Positions 50,648 through 59,283 of a stretch of DNA of 64,000 nt are shown piece after piece. A program made the translations under genes and the position numbers. The notes below the pieces were generated by a model. The model worked only from the letters and a program-made list of their open reading frames with translations, ran no database searches and was not told the origin of the DNA. Positions within the stretch are counted from its first letter, which is position 1. Every line of letters starts with the position of its first letter. Origin of the DNA: Candidatus Syntrophopropionicum ammoniitolerans (GTDB taxonomy: Bacteria; Bacillota; Desulfotomaculia; Desulfotomaculales; Pelotomaculaceae); NCBI GenBank assembly GCA_013201395.1, contig JABMJD010000007.1, forward strand, positions 1-64,000. Direction: 5' to 3'.

Positions 50648-52120
50648 ATGAAACCTGATAAGAAATGGAACAGTTCAGTTTTTGTTGCTTCATTATTATC
50701 TCTGGTATTTCTACTATCCGTGATCGCATTCACACCGGTCACCGCTCTGGCTGCCCCTGGTGCAGATGAGCAGCAGATAATAGACCTGGTTAACCAGACT
50801 CGCAAAGATGCTGGGTTACCGGCCCTTGTGTGTGACGCCACACTGGCCAATCTGGCGAAAATTAGGGCTCAAGATATGGTCTCAAATAACTATTTGCATA
50901 GTATCTCTCCTACATACGGTTCAGTTTTTGATATGCTTGACAAGGTGGGGATCGAATACCGTTATGCGGGAGAAAATCTGGCCAGGGCCACATCAATTAA
51001 TGCTGCTTTTAACTCGTTAATGGCTGCGGGTAGTCACCGGTCCAACGTGCTTAATACAAATTTTGAACGCATCGGTGTCGGTGTCATGACCCAGGGTTAC
51101 CATAAGGTAGTAGTCCAGATTTTCACGGGTGGCCAAAAAACAGCTGCTGTACCCCCGCCGCCTTCTGAGCCGGCTCCGGATGCCGGTATTCTTGATGCAG
51201 ATGAACAGGTTATGTTTGAGTTAGTCAACCAGGAGCGGGTAAAAGCAGGGCTGGAAGCGCTGCAGTGGGATAATAACTTGGTCAAATTGGCCCGGCTAAA
51301 GGCGCAAGATTTGATTGCTAAAGGGTATTTCAGCCACACTTCACCTACCTATGGTTTCCCATTTGAGATGATGAAAGCATACGAAGTGCAGTATAGCCGG
51401 GTTGGGGAAAACCTAGTTGGGGCCCGTACTGTACAAGGAGCCCATGTCGGTTTAATGAGTTCATCCGGCAACCGCATCAATATCCTTAATGCCGGCTACG
51501 CAAAGGTGGGAATTGGTGTTGTTAATGGTGGCCCCTATGGTAAAATGTTTGTTCAGCTGTTTATTAAGCCGGTTTCGCCGATACCGGATCTACCGGAAGA
51601 ACCTGTACAGCCTGAGGATCCTGCACAAACAGAGGAGCCTGGATACCCGGAAGAACAACCCGCACAGCCGGAGGAACCTGTGCAACAGGAGGAACCTGTA
51701 CAAGCTGAGGAGCCTGAGTCTGAGCCGGACACCAGTATTCTCAGTGCAGATGAGCAGGTTATGCTGGAGCTAGTTAACAGTGAACGATCGAAAGCGGGAC
51801 TAAAGGCCCTGCAAAGCGATGTTAACCTGGTCGGTTTGGCCCGGCTAAAGGCACAGGATATGATTGCCAAGGGGTATTTCAGCCACACCTCACCCACCTA
51901 TGGTTCCCCATTCGAGATGATGAAAACATATGGGGTGCAGTACAGCTTCGCGGGTGAGAACCTGGCTGGGGCCTCCACCTCGCCTGCTGCCCATACCAGC
52001 CTGATGAATTCCCCCGGCCACCGCGCCAATATTCTTAATGGCAACTTTACAAAGGTGGGGATTGGTGTTGTTAGCGGAGGGCCCTATGGAAAAATGTTCG
52101 TGCAACTATTTACCGGCTAA
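50648..52120 (+). CDS. Secreted triple CAP-domain (SCP/YkwD-like) protein
   Basis: 490 residues. Signal peptide (VFVASLLSLVFLLSVIAFTPVTALA) and three CAP domains at about 45-160, 180-300 and 365-490. Domains 1 and 3 keep the core His (GSHRSNVLN, GHRANILN); domain 2 has SGNRINILN, losing it. HTSPTYG repeats in domains 2 and 3 (HSISPTYG in 1). A Pro/Glu/Gln-rich low-complexity linker (EEPVQPEDPAQ...) separates 2 and 3. YkwD-like CAP proteins are secreted and germination-linked in clostridia; enzymatic function is unknown. GAAGGAGG precedes the ATG. Confidence 0.92.
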   Translation: MKPDKKWNSSVFVASLLSLVFLLSVIAFTPVTALAAPGADEQQIIDLVNQTRKDAGLPALVCDATLANLAKIRAQDMVSNNYLHSISPTYGSVFDMLDKVGIEYRYAGENLARATSINAAFNSLMAAGSHRSNVLNTNFERIGVGVMTQGYHKVVVQIFTGGQKTAAVPPPPSEPAPDAGILDADEQVMFELVNQERVKAGLEALQWDNNLVKLARLKAQDLIAKGYFSHTSPTYGFPFEMMKAYEVQYSRVGENLVGARTVQGAHVGLMSSSGNRINILNAGYAKVGIGVVNGGPYGKMFVQLFIKPVSPIPDLPEEPVQPEDPAQTEEPGYPEEQPAQPEEPVQQEEPVQAEEPESEPDTSILSADEQVMLELVNSERSKAGLKALQSDVNLVGLARLKAQDMIAKGYFSHTSPTYGSPFEMMKTYGVQYSFAGENLAGASTSPAAHTSLMNSPGHRANILNGNFTKVGIGVVSGGPYGKMFVQLFTG

Positions 52121-52216
52121 GAGGATATAACCCATACCATATAAAAAACATAAAAACCCACAAAGAAGCCTAATAAGGGAAAAGGCGACATTGGGGAAGA
52201 TGAATGATCATAGCAA

Positions 52217-52240
52217 GGGGACATAGCTCCCCTTTTTTTG
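52217..52240 (+). terminator. Terminator of the CAP gene
   Basis: GGGGA and TCCCC flank CATAGC, followed by seven T. Confidence 0.65.
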
Positions 52241-52270
52241 TTTTTTAGGTGATCGGCTACACTTTTTGGT

Positions 52271-52297
52271 ACTTTTTCGAATCACACTCATATATTA
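52271..52297 (+). promoter_or_regulatory. Sigma-K/E-like promoter of the SPOCS genes
   Basis: AC (52271-52272), a 16-base spacer, and CATATATTA (52289-52297) fit the sigma-K pattern AC-N16-CATANNNTA. Also six of eight for the sigma-E -10. Placed 30 bases before the SPOCS gene. Confidence 0.5.
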
Positions 52298-52327
52298 GTA
52301 TAGAAAAGTTTTGAAAGGAGGATTAGT

Positions 52328-53881
52328 ATGGCTGAAACCGAAAGGCTTAAGGTTCATCTCGTCATGGGTGAAAATACTGTCCAGACTGTAGTCAAGGGAC
52401 ATATTAGAGTGCCGGAAGCCAAACCGGCTGTAGATAAAATTCTCACTAAAGAAGCAAAGGCAAAAATAAGGGACGTTACTGTCGTCCCTGATAAGGTAAT
52501 TGTGAACGGGACCCTCGATGTGCAAGTTACCTATGTTGCCTTTAAGCCGGATCAATCCGTAAACTTCTTCCATGACAGTATAAACTTCACAAGCTTCATT
52601 GATGTCCCTGGTGCCAGGCCGGGTGATGACGTTTTTGTCGAGTTTACAGTAGAGGACGTGAACCTGACACGTGATCACCGAAATCCCTGCAAATTTAATG
52701 TTGCGGCAGTGTTGCTTGTTTTCGCCAAAGTTACTGATATAGAAGAGATTGAAATACTCACCGAAACCCCTGAAGGTAATACTGCCCTGGAAGAACAGGA
52801 TATCACTGTTGAGCATCTAATCGGTGAAAAAGCTACCAAGCAGATAATTGTTAGTGACGAATTTAATGTGCCGGAAGAAAAACCGGATGTGGAAAAGATT
52901 TTACGCACTGATGCAAAGGTTGTTATTAAGGAAAGAAAGATAATTGCCAACAAGGTGATCGTGGATGGCATAGTTTGGCTCCAGGTAATATATGTAGCCT
53001 TGAAACCGACACAAACAGTGCATACCCTTCATCACAAGATCAGATTTAGCGATTTTGTAGAAGTATTTGATGCTGAACCAGGTATGAACGTCCAGGTGTT
53101 TGCTGTGGTTGAAAGTAGTGATGTGGTACCGGGCAAATGCCCCGCTTTACTCGCCGATGCTATTATCCAGCTCACTGTATTTGTAACTGAAACAAGAACC
53201 TTGCGCAATGTTCCTACCGAACTAGAATTTGAAGAAGGCTTTGAAAGGGTTCGTCTCAAGGTAGAACAAGAAATTGGTTTTGGGGACACCCAGTTGGTTT
53301 TGCGTGAATCAACAAAGGCACCTTTAGAAAAACCTGATATTAGCAAAGTCCTGGATGTTAGGGTAGAGAAAATAGAGGTTACCGATACCAAAATTCTCAG
53401 TGGTAAGGTACTGATTAGAGGTCATGCGGATGTAGAAATTATCTATGAAAGCATGAAGCCCGATCAGGCTGTTCACGCCATGCACCAACGTCTTGATTTT
53501 CGCACCTTTGTGGTTGTGGAAGGTGCGGAGGCTGGGATGAGGGTGAAGGTAAGGGTAGATTCAGAATATGTTAATGTGGATCAACATGGCATACATCTGC
53601 ACACGGAAATGGTACTGCGGGTTACTGCCACAGTTTGGGAAATGTCGCAGCCCATGGTTTATATGCCGGTGGAGCTACCGCCGACACCGACTGTGACCCC
53701 TACTGCTACACCTTGCCCACCTACACCTTATACAGTCAGGAAAGGTGACACCTTACACAAAATTGCCACAGCCCATGGGGTAACTATCCAAATGATCCTG
53801 GACATTAACCCCCAAATTACAAACCCGGATGTTTTAGAGGTCGGTCAAGAAATATTAATACCCTGCCCTGCTTTAGGTTAA
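52328..53881 (+). CDS. Triple-SPOCS (DUF3794) protein with C-terminal LysM (SipL/SpoVID-like)
   Basis: 517 residues. Three similar modules (LPEEKPxVxKIL ... ANKVIVDGxxxVxxxYxAxKPxQxVHxxHxxxxFxxF), each with the SPOCS pattern, at about 15-140, 160-290 and 310-440. Then a Pro/Thr linker (LPPTPTVTPTATPCPPTP) and a LysM domain (YTVRKGDTLHKIATAHGVTIQMILDINPQI) at about 470-515. This matches the layout of C. difficile SipL, which binds SpoIVA via LysM to localise the coat. AAAGGAGG precedes the ATG. Genome copy number is unknown, so orthology is not proven. Confidence 0.85.
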   Translation: MAETERLKVHLVMGENTVQTVVKGHIRVPEAKPAVDKILTKEAKAKIRDVTVVPDKVIVNGTLDVQVTYVAFKPDQSVNFFHDSINFTSFIDVPGARPGDDVFVEFTVEDVNLTRDHRNPCKFNVAAVLLVFAKVTDIEEIEILTETPEGNTALEEQDITVEHLIGEKATKQIIVSDEFNVPEEKPDVEKILRTDAKVVIKERKIIANKVIVDGIVWLQVIYVALKPTQTVHTLHHKIRFSDFVEVFDAEPGMNVQVFAVVESSDVVPGKCPALLADAIIQLTVFVTETRTLRNVPTELEFEEGFERVRLKVEQEIGFGDTQLVLRESTKAPLEKPDISKVLDVRVEKIEVTDTKILSGKVLIRGHADVEIIYESMKPDQAVHAMHQRLDFRTFVVVEGAEAGMRVKVRVDSEYVNVDQHGIHLHTEMVLRVTATVWEMSQPMVYMPVELPPTPTVTPTATPCPPTPYTVRKGDTLHKIATAHGVTIQMILDINPQITNPDVLEVGQEILIPCPALG

Positions 53882-53907
53882 TAGAATTTAAAAGGAGGTT
53901 TTAAAGA

Positions 53908-54966
53908 ATGTCCGTTCCTTCGCAATTTTTATATACGGAGCCTGCTGCGGTTAAATGCCTTGAAATTAAGGTGCCCGTGGTAATTGAGGCGGTCGACATA
54001 GAGCAGGTGGTGGACAGCACTGTTACTCTACCCGAACTGGCAATAAAAATAGATCACATCACTGCATCTGTGCGTGACCTAAAAGGCACCCCTGTATTTG
54101 TTGATCAGCTTTCCTCCGGAGACATCGTTTTGGTGCCCACAGCAAGCACGGAAAGAGAAGTATGGGCCAAAAAGGTCATTATTAGCGGCATTATCCACAA
54201 GCAAATCTTTTATGTAAATAAGCATAATGAGGTTAGACACTTTTCAGAGGATGTACGTTTTTCTAAGATGCAGGAATTAAGAGAAATGAAGAAGGTAAAA
54301 AACAGGAGCGATGTTTTTATTCAGTTTCACAATATTGATGTAGATATAAACTGGGAACTGCAGCGCGCCTGCCGTTTGCACCAGACTGCTGTGATCCAGC
54401 TTACCGCCAAACTGGTTGAGGATCAGCAGATTTATGTACAGACTTGTCCCAGTCCAAAGGTTTGCCCACCGGGCAATCGTCTGCGGGATGGTGGCCTGGA
54501 GCACTGGGCTGATCCCTTCCATCCGGTGTTCTGGGGAAGCAGTAACGTTCAGCAAACAACATTTACTCATTCAGGTTCATTCGCCGCCGAACTAGGGGTG
54601 CTGAATCCAGGTTTGCCAGGATCCCTTTTCCAAATGGTCAGCCATGGGATTGTGGGCGGCCGCCAGTATCGCCTGACTTTCTGGGTAGCAGAGGATGTCC
54701 TTGGCCAAAACGGCAACTTTAGTTTGAATGCTGAGGTAGTATTCTTTGATCAGAGCGGTGTTCAAGTAGGAATTGGTTCACAAACACTTTCCAGCGCTTC
54801 AATTCCAGATGGGGCTTATACCCAAGTACAGCTCACGACACCTGTGACAGATGCTAATGTAGCCAGTGCCATGGTCCGTTTTTCCTTTGTTCCGGCGGCA
54901 GGCAACACAAACACTGCCAAGATAGATGATGTGGTATTGGAATGTGTGCCCCTAACAAACCTATAA
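53908..54966 (+). CDS. SPOCS-like protein with C-terminal NTTRR-F1-type domain
   Basis: 352 residues. The N-terminal 190 residues have a SPOCS-like fold (VVDSTVTLPELAIKIDHI ... KVIISGIIHKQIFYVNKHNEVRHFSEDVRFSKM). The C-terminal half (RDGGLEHWADPFHPVFWGSSNVQQTTFTHSGSFAAELG ... DGAYTQVQLTTPV ... AKIDDVVLEC) is a beta-sandwich carbohydrate-binding-type module found in Firmicutes surface proteins. It is 26 bp after the SipL-like gene and probably in its operon: a coat or surface protein. AAAGGAGG upstream. Confidence 0.8.
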   Translation: MSVPSQFLYTEPAAVKCLEIKVPVVIEAVDIEQVVDSTVTLPELAIKIDHITASVRDLKGTPVFVDQLSSGDIVLVPTASTEREVWAKKVIISGIIHKQIFYVNKHNEVRHFSEDVRFSKMQELREMKKVKNRSDVFIQFHNIDVDINWELQRACRLHQTAVIQLTAKLVEDQQIYVQTCPSPKVCPPGNRLRDGGLEHWADPFHPVFWGSSNVQQTTFTHSGSFAAELGVLNPGLPGSLFQMVSHGIVGGRQYRLTFWVAEDVLGQNGNFSLNAEVVFFDQSGVQVGIGSQTLSSASIPDGAYTQVQLTTPVTDANVASAMVRFSFVPAAGNTNTAKIDDVVLECVPLTNL

Positions 54967-54993
54967 AAAAACTATATTCCTTAACCTGCTGGT

Positions 54994-55025
54994 AAAGAAA
55001 GCTGTTGCATATAACAGCTTTCTTT
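54994..55025 (+). terminator. Terminator of the SPOCS operon
   Basis: GAAAGCTGTT and AACAGCTTTC flank GCATAT, followed by TTTTT. Confidence 0.85.
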
Positions 55026-55209
55026 TTACACCGGCGAAACTTTTTTTGGCCATACTACATAGGCAGTTTTTAGTAATGCTTGCAGCTATTTAAACGACAT
55101 AAGGGACGATTATTGCCTCAAATGTAAATGTCCACTGCTGAAGTAAGGGAAAATGGTATAGTAAAACAAACATAAAATCCCTGTCTTGCGGGCAGGATAG
55201 GGTAAAAAA

Positions 55210-55245
55210 AGGCCGTAGTCCGGGGACAGAGGGACTGCGGCCTTC
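55210..55245 (-). terminator. Minus-strand terminator
   Basis: On the minus strand GGCCGCAGTCC pairs with GGACTACGGCC, followed by TTTTTTTA. There is no such T run on the plus strand. It implies a minus-strand gene upstream (see next entry). Confidence 0.65.
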
Positions 55246-55260
55246 GTATATTGTCCAATG

Positions 55261-55452
55261 CTACTTGAACTCTTTCCCTAATAGGGACAGTGCAATGCCC
55301 GCTTGAGTTTTTTGAAGCATCTGAATAAAGGGTGATCGGATATTCCATTCCCTGTCCCCCGAGTGCCTGAGCTTAATAGTTCTGTTGGGGCTGCAGATTT
55401 TTGCTGATTCGGTTATCTTATGCTGCAATATGGACTTTTGGTATAGGATCAA
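55261..55452 (-). CDS. Possible 63-residue hypothetical protein
   Basis: A TTG-started ORF ending 15 bases before the minus-strand terminator. Mixed composition, no recognisable motif. The GGAGG box lies a long 16 bases upstream, so the start is doubtful. Reported only because of the terminator. Otherwise the 54967-55535 interval shows no gene. Confidence 0.3.
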   Translation of the reverse strand: MILYQKSILQHKITESAKICSPNRTIKLRHSGDREWNIRSPFIQMLQKTQAGIALSLLGKEFK

Positions 55453-55535
55453 TTGTTTAGCTGTTCGGCCTCCGGGATTTCAGAAGAATAGTAGCAAAAA
55501 AAGGGGAAATAAATAAAGGGGAAGGAGGTTCGCTC

Positions 55536-55982
55536 ATGCCCTTAGAAATATTACCCTTATTGGTGGCTGCTTTTTCTGGTGTGGCCATGGCCGTGCAAGG
55601 AAGTATTAACTCTGCTCTGGGAAAGGTAGTCGGATTGCTGGAATCCACCTTTATTGTCCACCTGGTGGGTCTTTTGCTGGTATTATTATTACTGTTCGTT
55701 TTTAGGTTGGGGGACGGCAATCTGGTGGAGATACAAAAAGCACCCTGGTACTCCTATTTCGGTGGTGTGCTGGGGGTTATCATTATATATAGTGTTGTCC
55801 TGGCCATTCCAAAGGTAGGGGTCGCGCCGGCCACAACCGCTATTATCCTGGGCCAGGTGTTCACAGCAGGGCTAATAGACCATTTTGGGCTCTTTGGATT
55901 AAAAAAAATTACCTTTAATTATTACAAGGTCCTGGGTGTTTTGCTAATGGCCGGGGGTTCGTGGTTGGTCCTTAAAAAATAG
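55536..55982 (+). CDS. DMT-family transporter, YdcZ type
   Basis: 148 residues with five hydrophobic segments (VAAFSGVAMAVQGSINSALG, FIVHLVGLLLVLLLLFVF, YFGGVLGVIIIYSVVLAIPKVGVAPATTAIILGQVFTAGLIDHFG, VLGVLLMAGGSWLVL). Small half-size member of the drug/metabolite transporter superfamily (YdcZ). Function unknown; pairs of such proteins may act together. AAGGAGG upstream. Confidence 0.85.
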   Translation: MPLEILPLLVAAFSGVAMAVQGSINSALGKVVGLLESTFIVHLVGLLLVLLLLFVFRLGDGNLVEIQKAPWYSYFGGVLGVIIIYSVVLAIPKVGVAPATTAIILGQVFTAGLIDHFGLFGLKKITFNYYKVLGVLLMAGGSWLVLKK

Positions 55983-56048
55983 CGCCGGGTAACATCCCCG
56001 AGCCAGGTACCAAACTGGCTATGGTGGTTGTGTGACTCTACAACAGAT

Positions 56049-56594
56049 TCATGGTATTATGATATTTTGCCCGGGAAAAATCACACCTGGATCAGCGATA
56101 TTGTTGGTCTGGATAATAAGGGCCAAATCCTTGCCATATTTCCGGGCGATTCCCCATAAACTCTCACCGGGTTGAACAGTATGAATAATACCCCCACCTG
56201 CTGGGGTAGCCGGTGTAATTACCTCTTGCCCCCCGCCTGTGCCGGAAATAATTTCTACCGGTGTGCCGATTGCTACACGTGGAAATAGTTCCTCAACATC
56301 ATGGTTATACATCCTTATGCATCCGTTGGAAACATAGCCACCGATGGACGGTGGATTGTTAGTGCCGTGGATGCCGTAATTACCTGTGGGGATAGACAGG
56401 CCCATCCATCTGGTACCCAGCATACCGCCGGGCTGTATCACCTTGGTGACTATACTATAGCTGCCCATAGGTGTTGGTGTGGTAGATTTCCCTACACCAA
56501 CCGGGTAGGTCTTGTTCAGCCTGTTGCCTTCATAATGGGATAGACGGCGGTGGGCCAGATTGATTGTGATTTGCCCACTGCGTGTGCGGATCAT
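56049..56594 (-). CDS. L,D-transpeptidase (YkuD) with C-terminal LysM
   Basis: 181 residues. The N-terminal catalytic domain has His76 (YGIHGTN) and Cys92 (SNGCIRM), the YkuD signature. A LysM domain (HTVQPGESLWGIARKYGKDLALIIQTNNI) occupies about 137-181. Most such enzymes have the LysM first; here it is last. No signal peptide is visible (MIRTRSGQITINLAH), so it would act in the mother cell or forespore space, as B. subtilis YkuD in spores. It would form 3-3 cross-links or cut wall. GGGGGA before the ATG. Confidence 0.88.
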   Translation of the reverse strand: MIRTRSGQITINLAHRRLSHYEGNRLNKTYPVGVGKSTTPTPMGSYSIVTKVIQPGGMLGTRWMGLSIPTGNYGIHGTNNPPSIGGYVSNGCIRMYNHDVEELFPRVAIGTPVEIISGTGGGQEVITPATPAGGGIIHTVQPGESLWGIARKYGKDLALIIQTNNIADPGVIFPGQNIIIP

Positions 56595-56724
56595 ATTTAA
56601 TCCCCCTTTGCAGATAAATGCCTATAATATAGTATGTTGGTGGCCTGTATTAAATGTTTTTTATTGTTAGAAAGAGGATTATTTTGTCCTTGCGGCTAAC
56701 TGATTATTGGAGGGGGGACCGCTA

Positions 56725-57579
56725 GTGACCCTTACCACTGTGGCCAGGGCAAAAATAAATTTGACCCTGGATGTCCTTGGTAAAAGGCCGGACGGGTATC
56801 ATGAGGTAGAAATGGTAATGCAGACAATTGAGTTGCACGACATTCTTGAGTTCACCCTTTCCGGCCGGGATATTACACTAACAATTGAGGGGGCTAATCT
56901 AAACCCCGGCCCAGATAACCTGGTCCGGCGGGCGGCGGAACTAATACGTAGGCGGGGAAAAATTAGGACCGGTGTAAAAATCAGACTTGCAAAGGCTATA
57001 CCGGTTGCTGCCGGCTTAGGGGGAGGATCCAGCGACGCGGCAGCAGCACTTCTGGCGCTAAATGAACTGTGGGAAATTGGATTATCCTTATCGGAGCTGA
57101 TGTTTCTTGGTGAACAACTGGGTTCTGACGTACCTTTTTGCCTTTTAGGCGGCACTGCTCTAGCCAAAGGCAGGGGTGAACAGTTGGAGAGGCTACCGGC
57201 CTGCCCCCACCTGGGACTGGTACTGGTAAAGCCTCAATTCAGTGTTTCTACAGCTTGCGTTTATCAGGGTTATACCCCGGGTCCGGCGGTAAACAGGCCT
57301 AACAACAGGGCAATGGCGGATGCCATTAAAAAGAAAGATATTGGTGGAATAGCACAAAACCTGGCTAATGCCCTGGAATCAGTAACAATTAAAATGTATC
57401 CGGAAGTTGCACGGATCAAAGAAGAGTTAATCAGGGCAGGCGCTCTTGGTGCGCTTATGTCCGGAAGCGGGCCGACTGTTTTTGGGCTGGCTCAGGACAT
57501 GGAAACAGCCCGAGCTATTGCCAACCGTTATAAAAATGATGGTGATCAGGTGTTTGTTACTGCAACTATTGACGGCTAA
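56725..57579 (+). CDS. ispE: 4-diphosphocytidyl-2-C-methyl-D-erythritol kinase
   Basis: 284 residues from GTG 56725, seven bases after GGAGGGG. GHMP kinase: KINLTLDVLGKRPDGYHEVEMV, P-loop IPVAAGLGGGSSDAAAAL and LMSGSGPTVFGL. Step four of the MEP isoprenoid pathway. Same place as in B. subtilis. Confidence 0.96.
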   Translation: MTLTTVARAKINLTLDVLGKRPDGYHEVEMVMQTIELHDILEFTLSGRDITLTIEGANLNPGPDNLVRRAAELIRRRGKIRTGVKIRLAKAIPVAAGLGGGSSDAAAALLALNELWEIGLSLSELMFLGEQLGSDVPFCLLGGTALAKGRGEQLERLPACPHLGLVLVKPQFSVSTACVYQGYTPGPAVNRPNNRAMADAIKKKDIGGIAQNLANALESVTIKMYPEVARIKEELIRAGALGALMSGSGPTVFGLAQDMETARAIANRYKNDGDQVFVTATIDG

Positions 57580-57658
57580 AGGGTTGACACTTGCAGTAAA
57601 GTGCGCTGGGGGTTAAAATAATCTAGTATACTGTATATATTAAACAGGGGGGAAGAGT

Positions 57659-58333
57659 ATGCAACAGCCAAGATTGGTGCCGATCAAGTTGAATGATTAT
57701 AAACCCCTCAGGGAATTGGTTTTTGACTCCCTCCGGAAAGCGATTATTCACGGTAAACTTAGGCCCGGTGAACGCTTGATGGAAATTCAACTGGCTGAAG
57801 AAATGGGAGTTAGCCGTACTCCTGTGCGGGAGGCTATCCGTAAACTGGAACTGGATGGCTTTGTAGTAATGGTCCCCCGCAGGGGGGCCTATGTGGCCGG
57901 TGTCTCCGTTAAAGACATTGCGGACGTTTTTGAGGTTCGATCGGCCTTGGAAGGGCTGGCTGCGGGCCTGGCTGCAGAAAGAATTACTGAGGAGGAAATG
58001 GAAGAACTGGAGAAGGTCATTTATCAGATTAGCGGGGAGGAGGATGTTCTGGCTGTTGTTAAAAAAGATAACGAATTCCATGAATTAATATACAAAGCCT
58101 CCCGTAACCGCAGGCTGACGCAAATAATAAAAAATCTCTCAGAACAGATCAGCCGTTTCCGATTAACATCCTTATCTGTCCCGGGAAGACTTAAAATAGC
58201 TGTAGATGAGCATAAGAAAATTATTGAGGCGATTTGCGAACGAGATGTTGATCTGGCAAATAAATTGGCCAGTGAACACATGGAAAACGCTGAACAAAAC
58301 TTAATAAACGCCATTAGGGAGGAAGAAGGCTAA
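57659..58333 (+). CDS. GntR-family transcription regulator (FadR-type)
   Basis: 224 residues. Winged helix N-terminus (LRPGERLMEIQLAEEMGVSRTPVREAIRKLELDGFV) and an all-helical FCD effector domain (EVRSALEGLAAGLAAERITEEEMEEL ... DNEFHELIYKASRNRRLTQIIKNL). Metal-dependent or organic-acid effectors are typical of FCD. It overlaps the next gene by one base (TAATG), so the two are coupled. It sits where purR occurs in B. subtilis but is a different family. Effector unknown. Confidence 0.92.
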   Translation: MQQPRLVPIKLNDYKPLRELVFDSLRKAIIHGKLRPGERLMEIQLAEEMGVSRTPVREAIRKLELDGFVVMVPRRGAYVAGVSVKDIADVFEVRSALEGLAAGLAAERITEEEMEELEKVIYQISGEEDVLAVVKKDNEFHELIYKASRNRRLTQIIKNLSEQISRFRLTSLSVPGRLKIAVDEHKKIIEAICERDVDLANKLASEHMENAEQNLINAIREEEG

Positions 58334-59091
58334 TGGTAGATGCCGTTGTCCTGGCCGGTAGCCCCAACAACGGCCCTTTAAGGGAATGCAGTACAGTTAG
58401 CCATGAGGCCCTAATCCCCCTTGGTGCCAAAACAATGGTTGAGTATGTGGTAGATGCACTGTTGCGGGCGCGGCAGGTTGGGCGGGTTTTGGTTATCGGT
58501 CCGACTGAGGATCTCGCCGGTCTGCCTTTTGATCAACGGACATCTACAGCTCCCTCTCAGGGCGGTATTCTAGAAAATATTGGAGCCGGGTTAAATATTT
58601 TGTCAGATGCGAAAAGGATCCTCCTGGTCACCTCAGACATACCATTGCTGACACCACAGGCAGTAGATGATTTTCTTGAACTATGTGAGGATATGGGTGG
58701 CGATCTATATTTCCCGGTTATTGAGAAGATGGTAGTAGAAGAGAAATTCCCCGCCGCCCGCCGTACATATGTAAAACTAAAGGAGGGGGTATTTACCGGC
58801 GGGAACATCTTTTTGCTTAACCCCACAGTGTATAAAAAATGTATGGAAAATGGCGGAAAAATCATCAGCCTGCGCAAAAGTCCACTAGCGCTCTGCCGAA
58901 TGCTGGGTGTAAGATTCGTTATAAAATTTCTGATGCATCTGCTTACATTGAAGGAAGCTGAAGAAAAGGTTTGCCGGCTACTGGGTGGCATTAAAGGGGT
59001 AGTGGTAGTCTCCAGATATCCGGAAGTAGGTGTGGATGTGGACAAACCAGGTGATTATGAACTGGTATTAAAGGCGATCAAAAGGGATTGA
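58333..59091 (+). CDS. Nucleotidyltransferase-like protein (MobA/NTP-transferase fold)
   Basis: 252 residues. AVVLAGSPNNGPLRECSTVSHEALIPLGAKTMVEYVVDALLRARQVGRVLVIGP, VTSDIPLLTPQAVDDFLE and GGNIFLLNP follow the NTP-transferase pattern. The loop after LAG departs from the usual GGxGxRM. Last gene of the GntR operon. It could be a molybdenum-cofactor or sugar nucleotidyltransferase; the substrate is unknown. Confidence 0.75.
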   Translation: MVDAVVLAGSPNNGPLRECSTVSHEALIPLGAKTMVEYVVDALLRARQVGRVLVIGPTEDLAGLPFDQRTSTAPSQGGILENIGAGLNILSDAKRILLVTSDIPLLTPQAVDDFLELCEDMGGDLYFPVIEKMVVEEKFPAARRTYVKLKEGVFTGGNIFLLNPTVYKKCMENGGKIISLRKSPLALCRMLGVRFVIKFLMHLLTLKEAEEKVCRLLGGIKGVVVVSRYPEVGVDVDKPGDYELVLKAIKRD

Positions 59092-59168
59092 ACCCATAAC
59101 CAAATTGAAAGCTTTTCTAAATATGTATAAGTGTCATGAAGGGGGATCAGCGCCCCTTCCATTGAAAT

Positions 59169-59190
59169 CGGCCTATCAGGCCGTTTTTTT
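59169..59190 (+). terminator. Terminator after the GntR operon
   Basis: CGGCCT and AGGCCG flank ATC, followed by seven T. A GAAGGGG ... CCCCTTC hairpin lies just before it (59137-59159). Confidence 0.8.
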
Positions 59191-59283
59191 GTACAAGGTT
59201 TACCGGGTACGGACATTAAATCCGGAATAAAAAAACAGGGTGGGTTTAATACTATTTTCGGCAGGGAAGGGTTATTAAGGAGT

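Noticed and set aside
51553..51897. Minus-strand 114-codon ORF with Ser/Gly/Cys repeats
   Set aside because: Antisense of the Pro/Glu linker in the triple-CAP gene; low complexity.
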